Of a DNA stretch of 64,000 nt, positions 37,430-45,781 are shown in pieces. The DNA lies in assembly GCA_028335825.1 (NCBI GenBank), contig JAIOKI010000022.1, positions 186,001-250,000 of the forward strand. Direction: 5' to 3'. The position numbers and the translations under genes were made by a program. Source of the stretch: Nosema muscidifuracis (Eukaryota > Microsporidia > Nosematidae). Under the pieces are notes generated by a model. That model saw only the letters and a list, made by a program, of their open reading frames with translations. It did no database searches and was not told the DNA's origin. Numbering within the stretch: position 1 is the first letter of the stretch; every line of letters begins with the position of its first letter.

Positions 37430-37720
37430 CTATAAAAAAACCTCGCTTAGCTAGGGACATGAAATCTAAGATGATTACACGTGAGAAGCTCTACGATAGC
37501 AAATAAATTACTTCAATTATTTAGAGACATCTCGACGAAGTTTACGTCGATTTAAAGAACTTCTACACGTGCATATTAAAACAACTGCATTAGGAGCAAT
37601 TTTTCGAATTATCTCGAATAACGGATCTCGCGAATAATCTTAGATTATTTTGAAAAAATATATGGAAATGCATTATTACTTCGCATTCTAGTTCTCAAAC
37701 ATTATAGCTAGAAGTATATC
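37430..37720 (+). mobile_element. possible Tc1/mariner-like relic
   Basis: A short island of higher sequence complexity. Plus-strand frames show a SSTIANKLLQLFRDIS-like segment followed in another frame by SRRSLRRFKELLHVHIKTTA, which resembles the second helix-turn-helix of Tc1/mariner transposases (TIAxxL...VSxxTVRRxLKExGL). No DDE domain or inverted repeats were found. The call rests on one short motif split over two frames and is weak. Confidence 0.25.
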
Positions 37721-38659
37721 TAAAAGATACTTATTTTTAACTAGAACAGTTCCATTTGTTTGAGCAGTACATCCTTTAATATCAATTTGACGTGAATGAA
37801 AGTCATAAAAAAAATTTATCAAATCAAGCATATTAGTTTGCTATAATAAATTAAAAACATCAAATTCCATTATTGCAAAAAAATGAATTATATTTGTGTT
37901 ATTTGCATAATAATAAAACAGGAATTTTTATGCTTGGGTGTGCATGGTAAAAAAAGTGTTTTGAGTAACTAGAGTAAATTAACTATTTTTATGCCAATAA
38001 AAAAGCTATATATTTATATAGTTTATTGATTATAATCATTTAATGTATATTGGAACTTCGAAAATTTCTTGTTTTGATAGCAAAAATTTATCTGCAGTTT
38101 TTTCGTTATAAATTATCTCTTTTTTCAAAAGAAAAGAGATAAAAAATTTTACCTATATATTTTTTACTATTGTATACTTCTGAAATTGTTTATGTCAGAA
38201 AAAAAATTCCCCGAAAAAAATAGTAAAATACTCTGAGGTAAATTTTATACTAGTTTAAATACTTATAACTACTTATACTATCAAGTCATAAATTATAAAA
38301 TGTCATTTTTTTATAATATAATAAACGAAGGCCTTTTCGTACATTTGATTTACAACTCTAATATTGAAAATACTGTCAGATAAAATTTAATTGTATTAAT
38401 TTTCTTTTTTCAGTAAATTTTTATATATTTATATCCCAAAAATGTTCGACTGAGGACAAATATTTTAGTTACACTAGTTATTGTTTAATGTAGCTGTATA
38501 TTATAGGCTTAAAGATAATTTATCTTTATGAGTTCTGAGATAATAGGTAAATTAATCTAAGAAAACTAATCTCAATATTTTTAGTTTAAAAAGATATTAA
38601 TTGTTACAGAAATAGTTAGTAATTTTTGAAATGAATATAAATTAAAAATTATCTATAAA
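37721..38659. other. gene-free A+T-rich stretch
   Basis: No gene or element recognised. Confidence 0.4.
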
Positions 38660-38960
38660 AACTTAGGAAATGAGAAATTTGAAGAAATCTAAAATTAAAA
38701 GTATAGCTGAATTTTATTTTTTAAATAACCGAGTTACTGGTATACATGAAGCATCTAATACCAGTTCACTGTTTAGTAGAGAAATTCGGCCTCAATATGA
38801 TACTACTAATTAAAAATCATTAAATCAGATACAAAAAATAATCATAGTTTTTTAGGTTTTATATACTTTGAAGATATTAAATAAAGTAGAGAATAATAGA
38901 TTAGCTGCATATGAAAATTGAATAAAAAAATATGTTGATCAAAAAAGTAGATTAAGAATT
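38660..38960 (+). mobile_element. probable Gypsy gag relic
   Basis: About 55 bases at 38690-38750 resemble the start of the gag region of the Gypsy copies at 8335-8390 and 10340-10394: the plus strand reads IKSIAEFYFLNNRV, against VKSLVEFYLKFNKV. The rest is too decayed to assign. Old and broken. Confidence 0.35.
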
Positions 38961-38989
38961 TGTAGTGCTTTCGTAATTTATACATTGCT

Positions 38990-40090
38990 GCAACGAATAG
39001 TTTGTTATCTTTTAATTAGTAGTGATACCGTACTACTGAAACAGATTTAAGTTTAAACTTCTAAAAATACATTATGCTTTCCTATGTAGTTGTGACCTAG
39101 CACATGTAATGTCATATTGAATCCCTATATTGTCTAATATTTTAATTTTATCATTAAAATGAGAATATTTATCTTTTTTTAAAAAATAGGGTCTATCCTG
39201 AAAGGTACACAATGCTGTTTCTTATCTCGGCGATATGTATCAATGCGTTAGCCATTAAGATGATTCTTCAAGCAATCATTCGAGCTTGAGTTAATTCTAT
39301 AGAGTTTAGCGTCGTTGTTTTTTAACAATGTCACTATATAGGGTTTTAATTTAAATTCTTGCAACTAGGACATCGATGATGTACCTTCTGTTATATACTT
39401 GATTTAAGAAAGAAAGGGACTCAAGACAGATAAGTAAACTTTTCTTTTTTATGAGCAGTATAGCTATTATTCTTTGGCTTGATTCTTTTGATGCATGGAT
39501 TATGCTGAACAGTTGCAGGAGCATTTTTTAATTTTAAATTCAATATTGCAAGTTCTCTTCTTTGCATAATAAGTGTAGTGTATATGGTGTTCTATGAAAA
39601 TATTCCTAACTCTTATCAATTTTTTGTATTATTAAGTTCTAAGTTAACTTGTAATAATTGATTACCAATAGTGCATGCTGATTAATAGCTATGATCAAAT
39701 TCTTTCAATCAAGTCGTGTGGTGAAGAGTGATTTTATCCTTCTTAGAACTGCTTCTGCTATTATCTCTGCATTATCACTTGGAACGTCTCCCTTTGCACT
39801 TTAAATAAATTTTAGACACTTATAACTTTGCTGGTTTTCAAACATCTTGGTGTCTTCTGAGTATATCTCTGTGTTTGTAAACGATTTCTCTTTATGAAGT
39901 TCCAAACCGACTGTTTAAAGAACTCACTTTTTTAAATATTATTTCTTCCAAAACGTTCTTGTTATTTACAAGCAGTTTCAAAAAATCAATGAAAAGAAGA
40001 TGATTAGTGGCAAATATTATATCATCTATTTTTATTTCTAGATTTAATAAAAATAAAAAGTGATTTTACTCAAAAAAATTATTCAGTCCC
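38990..40090 (-). mobile_element. decayed R2/R4-like LINE fragment
   Basis: On the minus strand at about 40020-39960 the translation reads ATNHLLFIDFLKLLVNNKN, matching VTNHLLFIDDLKLLAETE of the complete LINE, with the second catalytic Asp replaced by Phe. Further patches to about 39060 follow the post-RT region (for example LIAINQHALLVINYYKLT-like near 39680 and SQLHRKA-like near 39080). Both ends are truncated and the copy is dead. It marks the right edge of the element-rich compartment. Confidence 0.65.
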
Positions 40091-40541
40091 AATGCAATAC
40101 AAATTAGGTTAATGTGTAAAAAGTACTAAAATATATTGTCTTATAATTGTAAAATTGATTCACTTTTTATTATATCCGTTGTTTAATTTTTAAATTAGTT
40201 AAGACTAAAATATTTAGAATAAATATTTTTTTCGTTGAAGTGTCATTTTTAAGACTTATATTAGAATTTTAGTTGTACAATTATTGTAAACCAAATGATT
40301 TTTAAATAAATATATCTGAGTAAAAAGATTAAGGAATGAAATGCGTCTGATACTCAACCGAAATTCTATTGTTCCACAGATGTCTAAGTATTAATTTCCG
40401 TATATTCTTAATTGAAACAAACGGGATCATCAGTAATCCTAAAATCAAAGGTTTTAAATATATCGGTGTGTAACACGAATTTAAGTTATAAAGTTTTTTT
40501 TTACCTCAGATGATAACAAATATTTTTATGCATTATAAAAA
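40091..40541. other. spacer at the compartment boundary
   Basis: No gene. A+T-rich sequence between the last LINE fragment and the first intact host gene; it would contain the 3' end of the minus-strand gene starting at 41813. Confidence 0.4.
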
Positions 40542-41813
40542 TTAATTTATTTTTTTATTAACTCCTCTTTTTTGATCTATAAATTCAAGAACATTCTTAT
40601 TTTCATCCAAACTTTGTAACTTAACATACAATTTATCTAATAAATTAATATCATTTTCTTTTTTCAAGAAGTGAAGTATCATCGTCTCAAACTTTTCTAA
40701 ATCAAATTCGTTATTTAAAATATAATTGTAAAATTCATTATGATCTACTAAGCTCCTATCCAAATATTCTAAAGTAGATAATTCGTTGGTATTTATACAA
40801 TTAAATACTTCTACCATTCCAATATGCTTAATAATAAAATTAATATTGCGCCAGATATTTTTATTGTTTTCAAGTGTTTGAATAAATAGATCTATATCGG
40901 ATGAATGTTTAAGTATTTTAAATATCTTCTTGTATAACAGATCGTCAATATCTATCAAATTAATAAACAAGTAGTAGTATTCTTTTTTAAACATGTTATT
41001 TTTTATAATTATTTGATCAATTACGTCACAAATCTTTGCTACCTTTTGTTTGTCTGATTTTGATAGATTAAATTTATCATAGAATATTTTACCTAATTGT
41101 TTATCTAATCTTTCTATTTCTGCACTATCATCCAGATCTACTAACTCAAATTTACTTTCTTTAATAACTTCCGACTCATTAGTCTCTTTAATAACTTCTG
41201 AATTATTAGTCTTTTTAATAACTTCTGACTCATTAGCTTCTTTATCAGATTTTTTAATAACTTCTGAATTATTAGTCTCTTTAATAACTTCTGACTCATT
41301 AGTCTCTTCATCAGACTCTTTAATAACTTCTGACTCATCACTAGTTTCTTCATCAGATTCAGTACTATCTTGAATATATTCATTTATATTAATTTTACAT
41401 ATATCATATACTATCTTTAATAACTTCTTACTATATGCACGATTTTCTTCATAGCTTAACTCTTTGTTATTAAAATACCACAAACTGAACATTCTACTAA
41501 AATAATCTAAACTAACAATATATTCCAGCATAAATAAATTATCAATATTTTTCGAATTATCTATCAATTTTATTACTGTAACAGCTATTTTATCAATGAT
41601 ATCTTCTTCTTCCTCTCTTTGATATAAAATTCTTAATTTACACAAAATTTCTTCAGGATTTAGATAATTTTTAAATAAAAATATCACTATATTTTTTATA
41701 TTTAGTTTTAGTAATTCTTTATTATTTTTTAGTTCTAAAAGAATTGAGTTAAGATTTTCCTTTGTTATTTCTAATATTTTTTTAATTTTACCATCTTTCT
41801 TGATTTTTTTCAT
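40542..41813 (-). CDS. Pol5/MYBBP1A-like nucleolar protein candidate
   Basis: A 423-residue intact protein. Residues 1-145 and 257-423 are mostly alpha-helical, with HEAT-like hydrophobic spacing. Between them lies an acidic, Ser/Glu-rich segment (149-220) with about six imperfect SEVIKE-type repeats, then LDDSAEIERLDKQLGKIF (227-244) followed by a basic KSDKQK helix. That motif has the same layout as the DDEQMxxLDxxLxxIFKxRK segment that follows the acidic region in Pol5/MYBBP1A (DNA polymerase phi family), proteins of rRNA transcription and large-subunit maturation in the nucleolus. Pol5 is usually about 1000 residues, so this would be a strongly reduced form. The assignment rests on one motif and architecture. 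A CCCC lies three bases before the ATG, supporting this start. The repeat tract probably varies in length between strains. Confidence 0.5.
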   Translation of the reverse strand: MKKIKKDGKIKKILEITKENLNSILLELKNNKELLKLNIKNIVIFLFKNYLNPEEILCKLRILYQREEEEDIIDKIAVTVIKLIDNSKNIDNLFMLEYIVSLDYFSRMFSLWYFNNKELSYEENRAYSKKLLKIVYDICKININEYIQDSTESDEETSDESEVIKESDEETNESEVIKETNNSEVIKKSDKEANESEVIKKTNNSEVIKETNESEVIKESKFELVDLDDSAEIERLDKQLGKIFYDKFNLSKSDKQKVAKICDVIDQIIIKNNMFKKEYYYLFINLIDIDDLLYKKIFKILKHSSDIDLFIQTLENNKNIWRNINFIIKHIGMVEVFNCINTNELSTLEYLDRSLVDHNEFYNYILNNEFDLEKFETMILHFLKKENDINLLDKLYVKLQSLDENKNVLEFIDQKRGVNKKIN

Positions 41814-41815
41814 TT

Positions 41816-41819
41816 GGGG
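41816..41819 (-). promoter_or_regulatory. CCCC start-proximal motif
   Basis: On the minus strand the gene start reads AACCCCAAATG. The same nine-base CCCCAAATG occurs at the eS30 start. C-runs just before ATG are a known microsporidian promoter feature. Confidence 0.55.
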
Positions 41820-42202
41820 TTAGAATTACAGTTAGAAAAAATATTATTTAACGGTATTTTATCAATAAATTAACAAATATTATAAATTCAGTGAGTTTAT
41901 TTAACTGATTATTATCATCACCTCACTAATGCTTGAAGAGAATTTAAAAGAAGATTTTTTTAGTAGTTTAATTTGAAGTGACAAATTAACATTAAATGTA
42001 TCAGTGCATAAATTAAATAATAAATATATAAGAATATATGCCATATATTTCATCTAATATTTATATTGCTAATATATTATATTATCTATACATAAAAGAA
42101 ATATAAATATAATAAATTATACTATCTTAAAGTTAATTTATATAATTACATACTAACTTAATTCATAAGAAAATAAAACTTAAAACATTACACAATAATT
42201 AT
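41820..42202. other. A+T-rich intergenic spacer
   Basis: About 380 bases between two minus-strand genes with no other feature; it carries the upstream region of the Pol5-like gene and the 3' region of the cytidylyltransferase. Confidence 0.45.
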
Positions 42203-42985
42203 TTATCTTATAAATTCTCTGATTTTTTCCAATAGATTTCCGTTATCCCCCCTAATTTTATTAATTTTCTCAACGAATTTGTTAATAACTCTATCCCAAT
42301 ATCTATTAGCTATCCTAAGTTCAATCTTTATATTATTAATTCTTATATCAACATCCCTAAGTATTTTATCAACATGTTTCTCCATTTTTAATCTATTAAG
42401 CTGTAAAAAGCTAATATTTAATTCTTTTGGTGTGCATCCCCTATCCAAATTTCTTAGTACATACCTATCATAATCACGAACCACTTTTGTAATTATTCCG
42501 CTAGTACTAATTCCTTTAGTTCTCATTATAGGTATAAAAATACCCCGTTTCTTAAACTTTTCATATATATCAGGACAGTCTCCATAAGGATATGGAGCAT
42601 CATCATGAGCTATAAAATCAATCTTGTGTTTCTTAATGAACTCATTAGTTATAATCCAAGGGATATTTTCTATAACTTCATCCACATATTTACAATGACT
42701 CAGACTTTCAGCTCTTTCATTCTCATTAAATACAGTAGCCCCTTTAAGTTCTTCAGTTAATTTGTCAGATGTAACTCCTGCTATCAAATGTACATTAGGA
42801 AATAAGTATTTAGCTTGTCTAAGACTCCTTGCATGTCCATAATGAAATACATCAAATACACCATCACAATATATTCTTACAGGTCTATTTATAGGTACTT
42901 TATACTTCTTATGTTCACTTATTATTCCTTCGTATTTATCCAAGTTATCTGGATATGTTGGATACAAATATTTAAATTTCTTCAT
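42203..42985 (-). CDS. choline-phosphate cytidylyltransferase
   Basis: A 260-residue enzyme that makes CDP-choline from CTP and phosphocholine, the regulated step of the Kennedy pathway to phosphatidylcholine. It has the nucleotidyltransferase signature: CDGVFDVFHYGH (40-51, the HxGH nucleotide-binding motif), AGVTSD (69-74), HDDAPY (127-132) and RTKGISTS (155-162). The tail (190-260) is amphipathic and helical, compatible with a membrane-binding segment but short. The frame extends 27 codons further upstream with a hydrophobic lead, but I choose the ATG at 42985: a CCC motif lies 11-13 bases before it and the alignment to the family starts after it. Microsporidia usually keep this pathway to build membrane from host-derived choline. 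The neighbours are unrelated, and all genes here have their own promoters. Confidence 0.92.
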   Translation of the reverse strand: MKKFKYLYPTYPDNLDKYEGIISEHKKYKVPINRPVRIYCDGVFDVFHYGHARSLRQAKYLFPNVHLIAGVTSDKLTEELKGATVFNENERAESLSHCKYVDEVIENIPWIITNEFIKKHKIDFIAHDDAPYPYGDCPDIYEKFKKRGIFIPIMRTKGISTSGIITKVVRDYDRYVLRNLDRGCTPKELNISFLQLNRLKMEKHVDKILRDVDIRINNIKIELRIANRYWDRVINKFVEKINKIRGDNGNLLEKIREFIR

Positions 42986-42995
42986 ATTTTTATAA

Positions 42996-42998
42996 GGG
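42996..42998 (-). promoter_or_regulatory. CCC motif deciding the cytidylyltransferase start
   Basis: CCC 11-13 bases before the internal ATG at 42985 on the minus strand. It lies inside the longer open frame, which argues that the upstream ATG at 43066 is not used. Confidence 0.45.
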
Positions 42999-43079
42999 AT
43001 GATATATTTTATAAACATAAAAAGAGACCAATGGTAAAAAAGGAAGATCAATGATATGAATATCAAAGTATAAATATCA

Positions 43080-43370
43080 ATAATTTAAATATCATTAGTT
43101 TGAAAATTAATAACTTAAAAATCATTAGTATGCAAACAATGGTTTAAAAATCATTAGTTTGAAACTTAATAGTTTAAAAATCATTAGTTCGAAACTTAAT
43201 AGTTTATAACAGTTTGAAAATTAATAGTTTATAATATTTTAAAAACTTATAGCTTATAACAGTTTGAAAATTTATGTTTTACAATATTTTGAAAATTAAT
43301 AGTTTACAATAGTTTGAAAATTAATAGTTTATAACAGTTTGAAAATTAATAATTAATCATAAATTGCTTA
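43080..43370. repeat. tandem A+T repeat, unit about 23-26 bases
   Basis: Repeated units built on 'TTTGAAAATTAATAGTTTA' follow one another about nine to ten times with small changes, between the cytidylyltransferase and MND1 genes. No coding potential. Confidence 0.8.
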
Positions 43371-43450
43371 TAAAAATAATTTAGAGATAACAGAATAATT
43401 TAATTCCTTAAAAAATAAAATTATAAAATTTAAATTACATAAACATTAAT

Positions 43451-44062
43451 TTATGCTATATAATCCATTTCATCATCAATGTTGAATGTTTTGTTGATAT
43501 CTTTTTTATCCATGTTAAATTTATTACTAACATAATCTTGAATGATAAAAATATTATCTGTCATTTTATTTATAGAATCAATTAAAGAAGTTTCTTCTTC
43601 CTTCATCTTATCGAATTCTTCCTTACTCATTTCACTATACTCTTCAAGCTGATTCTTCATACATTCATACATTTTAGTTAAATCATTTAACTCTTTAATC
43701 TTATTCGTTCTATTATCTGTAACCTGTTTTGAATCTTTCTCTATCTCCAATATATCAGATACATTCTTGATTTTATTCTGTAAATCATAATTCTCATCTT
43801 CAAATTTTTTTATATTTTTTATATCTTCAAGCATTTTCTTATTAAAATTACTCCAGTAATATACACTAGTACCAACCTTCTCACTACATATTAGATCATC
43901 ATAGAAAAGACCTAATACAACATCTTTAACAGTATTTTCCACTATACCTTTCTCTTTACTCCCTATCTTTTCTAATTCTTGTATCTTAAAGAATGTCTTG
44001 TATTTATCGAATACTTCCAACATTTTAGTACGTTTTTCTTCAAGCATCATCTTCTTAGCCAT
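43451..44062 (-). CDS. MND1: meiotic nuclear division protein 1 (Mnd1)
   Basis: A 203-residue protein, the partner of Hop2 in the complex that helps Dmc1/Rad51 pair homologous chromosomes in meiosis. The N-terminus (about 6-75) is the Mnd1 winged helix with the family signature LEEKRTKMLEVF, then KIQELEKIGSKEKGI and a GTSVYYW end (64-70). Residues 80-165 are a long coiled coil and the acidic tail completes the usual Mnd1 length (about 200-220). The start is the first ATG of the frame, and a TATCCTC precedes it. An intact copy implies that a meiotic recombination machinery is retained. HOP2 and DMC1 are not in this window. Confidence 0.92.
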   Translation of the reverse strand: MAKKMMLEEKRTKMLEVFDKYKTFFKIQELEKIGSKEKGIVENTVKDVVLGLFYDDLICSEKVGTSVYYWSNFNKKMLEDIKNIKKFEDENYDLQNKIKNVSDILEIEKDSKQVTDNRTNKIKELNDLTKMYECMKNQLEEYSEMSKEEFDKMKEEETSLIDSINKMTDNIFIIQDYVSNKFNMDKKDINKTFNIDDEMDYIA

Positions 44063-44460
44063 GAGGATAAGAAAAAAAAGAAAATTATAAAATACATTAA
44101 AATATATTTAATTTGATATGTTTATATAATATTTAAGATAATCTTTATAAAAACCATTATTAATGATCTTTATTGAGATTATATTTTATATAATATTTAT
44201 GTATTTATTATTAAGATATATTTTATATAATATTTATGTATTTAATATTAAGATATATTTTATATAATATTTATGTATTTATTATTGAGATATATTTTAT
44301 AAACTGTTTATATAATATTTATGTATTCATTATTTTATAAAAAATTTATATAATATTGCTATATTTAATATTAAGATATTATTTATGTATTCATTATTTT
44401 ATAAAAAGTTTAAGTGTTCAACATTAAATTAATCTTTAGTAAAATTTTAATACCATTTAT
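44063..44460. repeat. A+T tandem repeats between MND1 and eS30
   Basis: About four units of roughly 50-60 bases built on 'TTATATAATATTTATGTATT' and 'AAGATATATTTTATA', between 44160 and 44400. No gene. Confidence 0.7.
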
Positions 44461-44487
44461 AATCAATCATTAAAAAATCATTTTAAT

Positions 44488-44670
44488 TTATGCTTTCATA
44501 TTTAATTTCATTTTTCCATTAACTTCAAAGTATCCCATCTCGGTTCTTGCTTCAAATTTCCTTCTATTAGCTGCACGACCTGTCTTAGCTCTCTGTTTTT
44601 CTTGTTTAGCTACTTTAGGTGTCTGATTCTTTACTTTACCAGCTTTCTTAATATTGATTTGTGAGGCCAT
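44488..44670 (-). CDS. ribosomal protein eS30
   Basis: A 60-residue basic protein of the small ribosomal subunit. The family core is visible: [12 protein letters not shown] (9-20), then [19 protein letters not shown] and a C-terminal [10 protein letters not shown], matching KAGKVKSQTPKVEK...KKTGRAxxRxxxxxRF...xNGKRRMN of fungal eS30. In many animals eS30 is fused behind a ubiquitin-like domain; here, as in fungi, it stands alone. The start is firm: CCCC lies three bases before the ATG in the context AACCCCAAATG, identical to the context of the gene at 41813. It is divergently arranged with respect to the SRP RNA and trehalase. Confidence 0.93.
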   Translation of the reverse strand: MASQINIKKAGKVKNQTPKVAKQEKQRAKTGRAANRRKFEARTEMGYFEVNGKMKLNMKA

Positions 44671-44672
44671 TT

Positions 44673-44676
44673 GGGG
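44673..44676 (-). promoter_or_regulatory. CCCC start-proximal motif of eS30
   Basis: CCCC immediately before AAATG on the minus strand, the typical microsporidian start-adjacent signal for ribosomal protein genes. Confidence 0.6.
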
Positions 44677-44948
44677 TTTGAAAAAATAAAAAAATTTAAA
44701 AAAAAATTAATATCTCAATAAAATAATATTTAACATCTTTATATTAGATATAACTTTCTAAATTGAGTTATATCTAGTTTAATTTACTGAATAATATCTC
44801 AATATATGTTTATTTATGATACATTAATAAATATTATATTTTTTATTTAACAAACATCCCACAATTATAACCATGAAATATAAAATATCGTATAAATATT
44901 TTCGGAACCCCATTGGTTGTCTGAGGGAACTCGACATACTGAACGGTA

Positions 44949-45102
44949 AGCTTGTCTGTAATGGTCTTAGTGTGTCATCCTTAGAATGTTGTAGAATGTT
45001 CTAATGGTGGATTAAATTAGTGGGTAATGCGTCAGGGAGGAAACTCAGCAGCGAGTACCACTTTCACTAAAGAGCTATAGCATGATAAGCTAGTTTTTTT
45101 TT
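44949..45102 (+). ncRNA. signal recognition particle RNA (SRP RNA)
   Basis: A G+C-richer island with the layout of a reduced fungal-type SRP RNA, the scaffold of the particle that targets secretory proteins to the ER. Visible parts: the Alu motif CUGUAAUGG at 44956-44964 (the UGUNR/UGUAAUGG element); a terminal 8-bp helix between 44949-44956 and 45084-45091; helix 5 pairing UUAGUG (44967-44972) with CACUAA (45065-45070); a helix-6-like hairpin AUCC-UUAGAA / UUCUAA-GGAU (44977-44986 with 44999-45012); and helix 8 with a GAAA tetraloop closed by GAG/CUC (45037-45046), preceded by GUCAG and followed directly by the invariant AGCAG (45047-45051), the binding site of SRP54. A run of nine T at 45094-45102 fits a Pol III stop. 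At about 145-150 nt it is short. A G+C-richer block at 44905-44948 may be leader or promoter. Confidence 0.8.
45094..45102 (+). terminator. Pol III T-run terminator
   Basis: Nine consecutive T directly after the terminal helix of the SRP RNA on the plus strand. Confidence 0.65.
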
Positions 45103-45109
45103 AAAAATT

Positions 45110-45560
45110 TATTAAATAAAAAAATTATAGATATTTAATAAATAAAAAGTTTGAATTTAGTAACTAAAATAAATTAGCTATTTTAAAAAATTTAATTATA
45201 AAATAAAGTACACTAGCTATTAAAAAAAATAATCAAACATATTTAATCAAATAACTAAAGTAAATTAGTTATTTTAAAAAAATTAATCATAATAACTAAA
45301 TAAAATTAGTTATTTAAAAAAATAATTAGTCATCTTTCTATATGAAAATTAAATTATAAAATAAAGTAAATAAGTTATTTAAAAAATAATCAAACATATT
45401 TAATTATAAAATAAAGTACACTAGCTATTAAAAAAATAATCAAACATATTTAATTATAAAATAAAGTAAATTAGTTATTTTTAAAAATTTAATCATAATA
45501 ACTAAATCAAATTAGTCATTTAAAAAATAATCAAACATATTTAATCATTTACATGAAACA
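45110..45560. repeat. degenerate A+T tandem repeats upstream of trehalase
   Basis: At least seven loosely repeated units of about 60-75 bases, each with 'AATCAAACATATTTAAT' and 'AAATTAGTTATTT' elements. No gene. The remaining 220 bases before the trehalase start are A+T spacer. Confidence 0.7.
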
Positions 45561-45781
45561 TAATTAATGCATAATTATTTTTTAAAATTTTTAACAAATG
45601 AATATTTTAATAAATATCTTAATTATTAAACAAATTTTTAGTAAATATTTATTTGTTAAAAAATATAAATTTTTATAATCATGCATAAATTATATTTTGA
45701 AATGATACATTGAAAAACCAATTATATCAAACAGTGAAATTTATAAACAGAAAAATTAAAAATTAAATAAAAATAAAAATA

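Noticed and set aside
41141-41383. Minus-strand 80-codon frame rich in KLLK(R) repeats
   Set aside because: Another frame of the acidic SEVIKE repeat tract in the gene at 40542-41813.
42986-43066. 27-codon N-terminal extension of the cytidylyltransferase (hydrophobic, signal-like)
   Set aside because: The CCC motif lies within it and the conserved part starts after the internal ATG; the extension is most likely 5' untranslated sequence.
43080-43370. Regular repeats with spacer-like changes, considered as a CRISPR-like array
   Set aside because: Repeat units are imperfect and adjacent, without unique spacers; a eukaryotic A+T minisatellite.
44905-45102. RNase P or RNase MRP RNA as an alternative for the structured RNA
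   Set aside because: The conserved P4 regions (CR-I and CR-V) are not visible, while AGCAG after a GAAA loop and UGUAAUGG are specific for SRP RNA.
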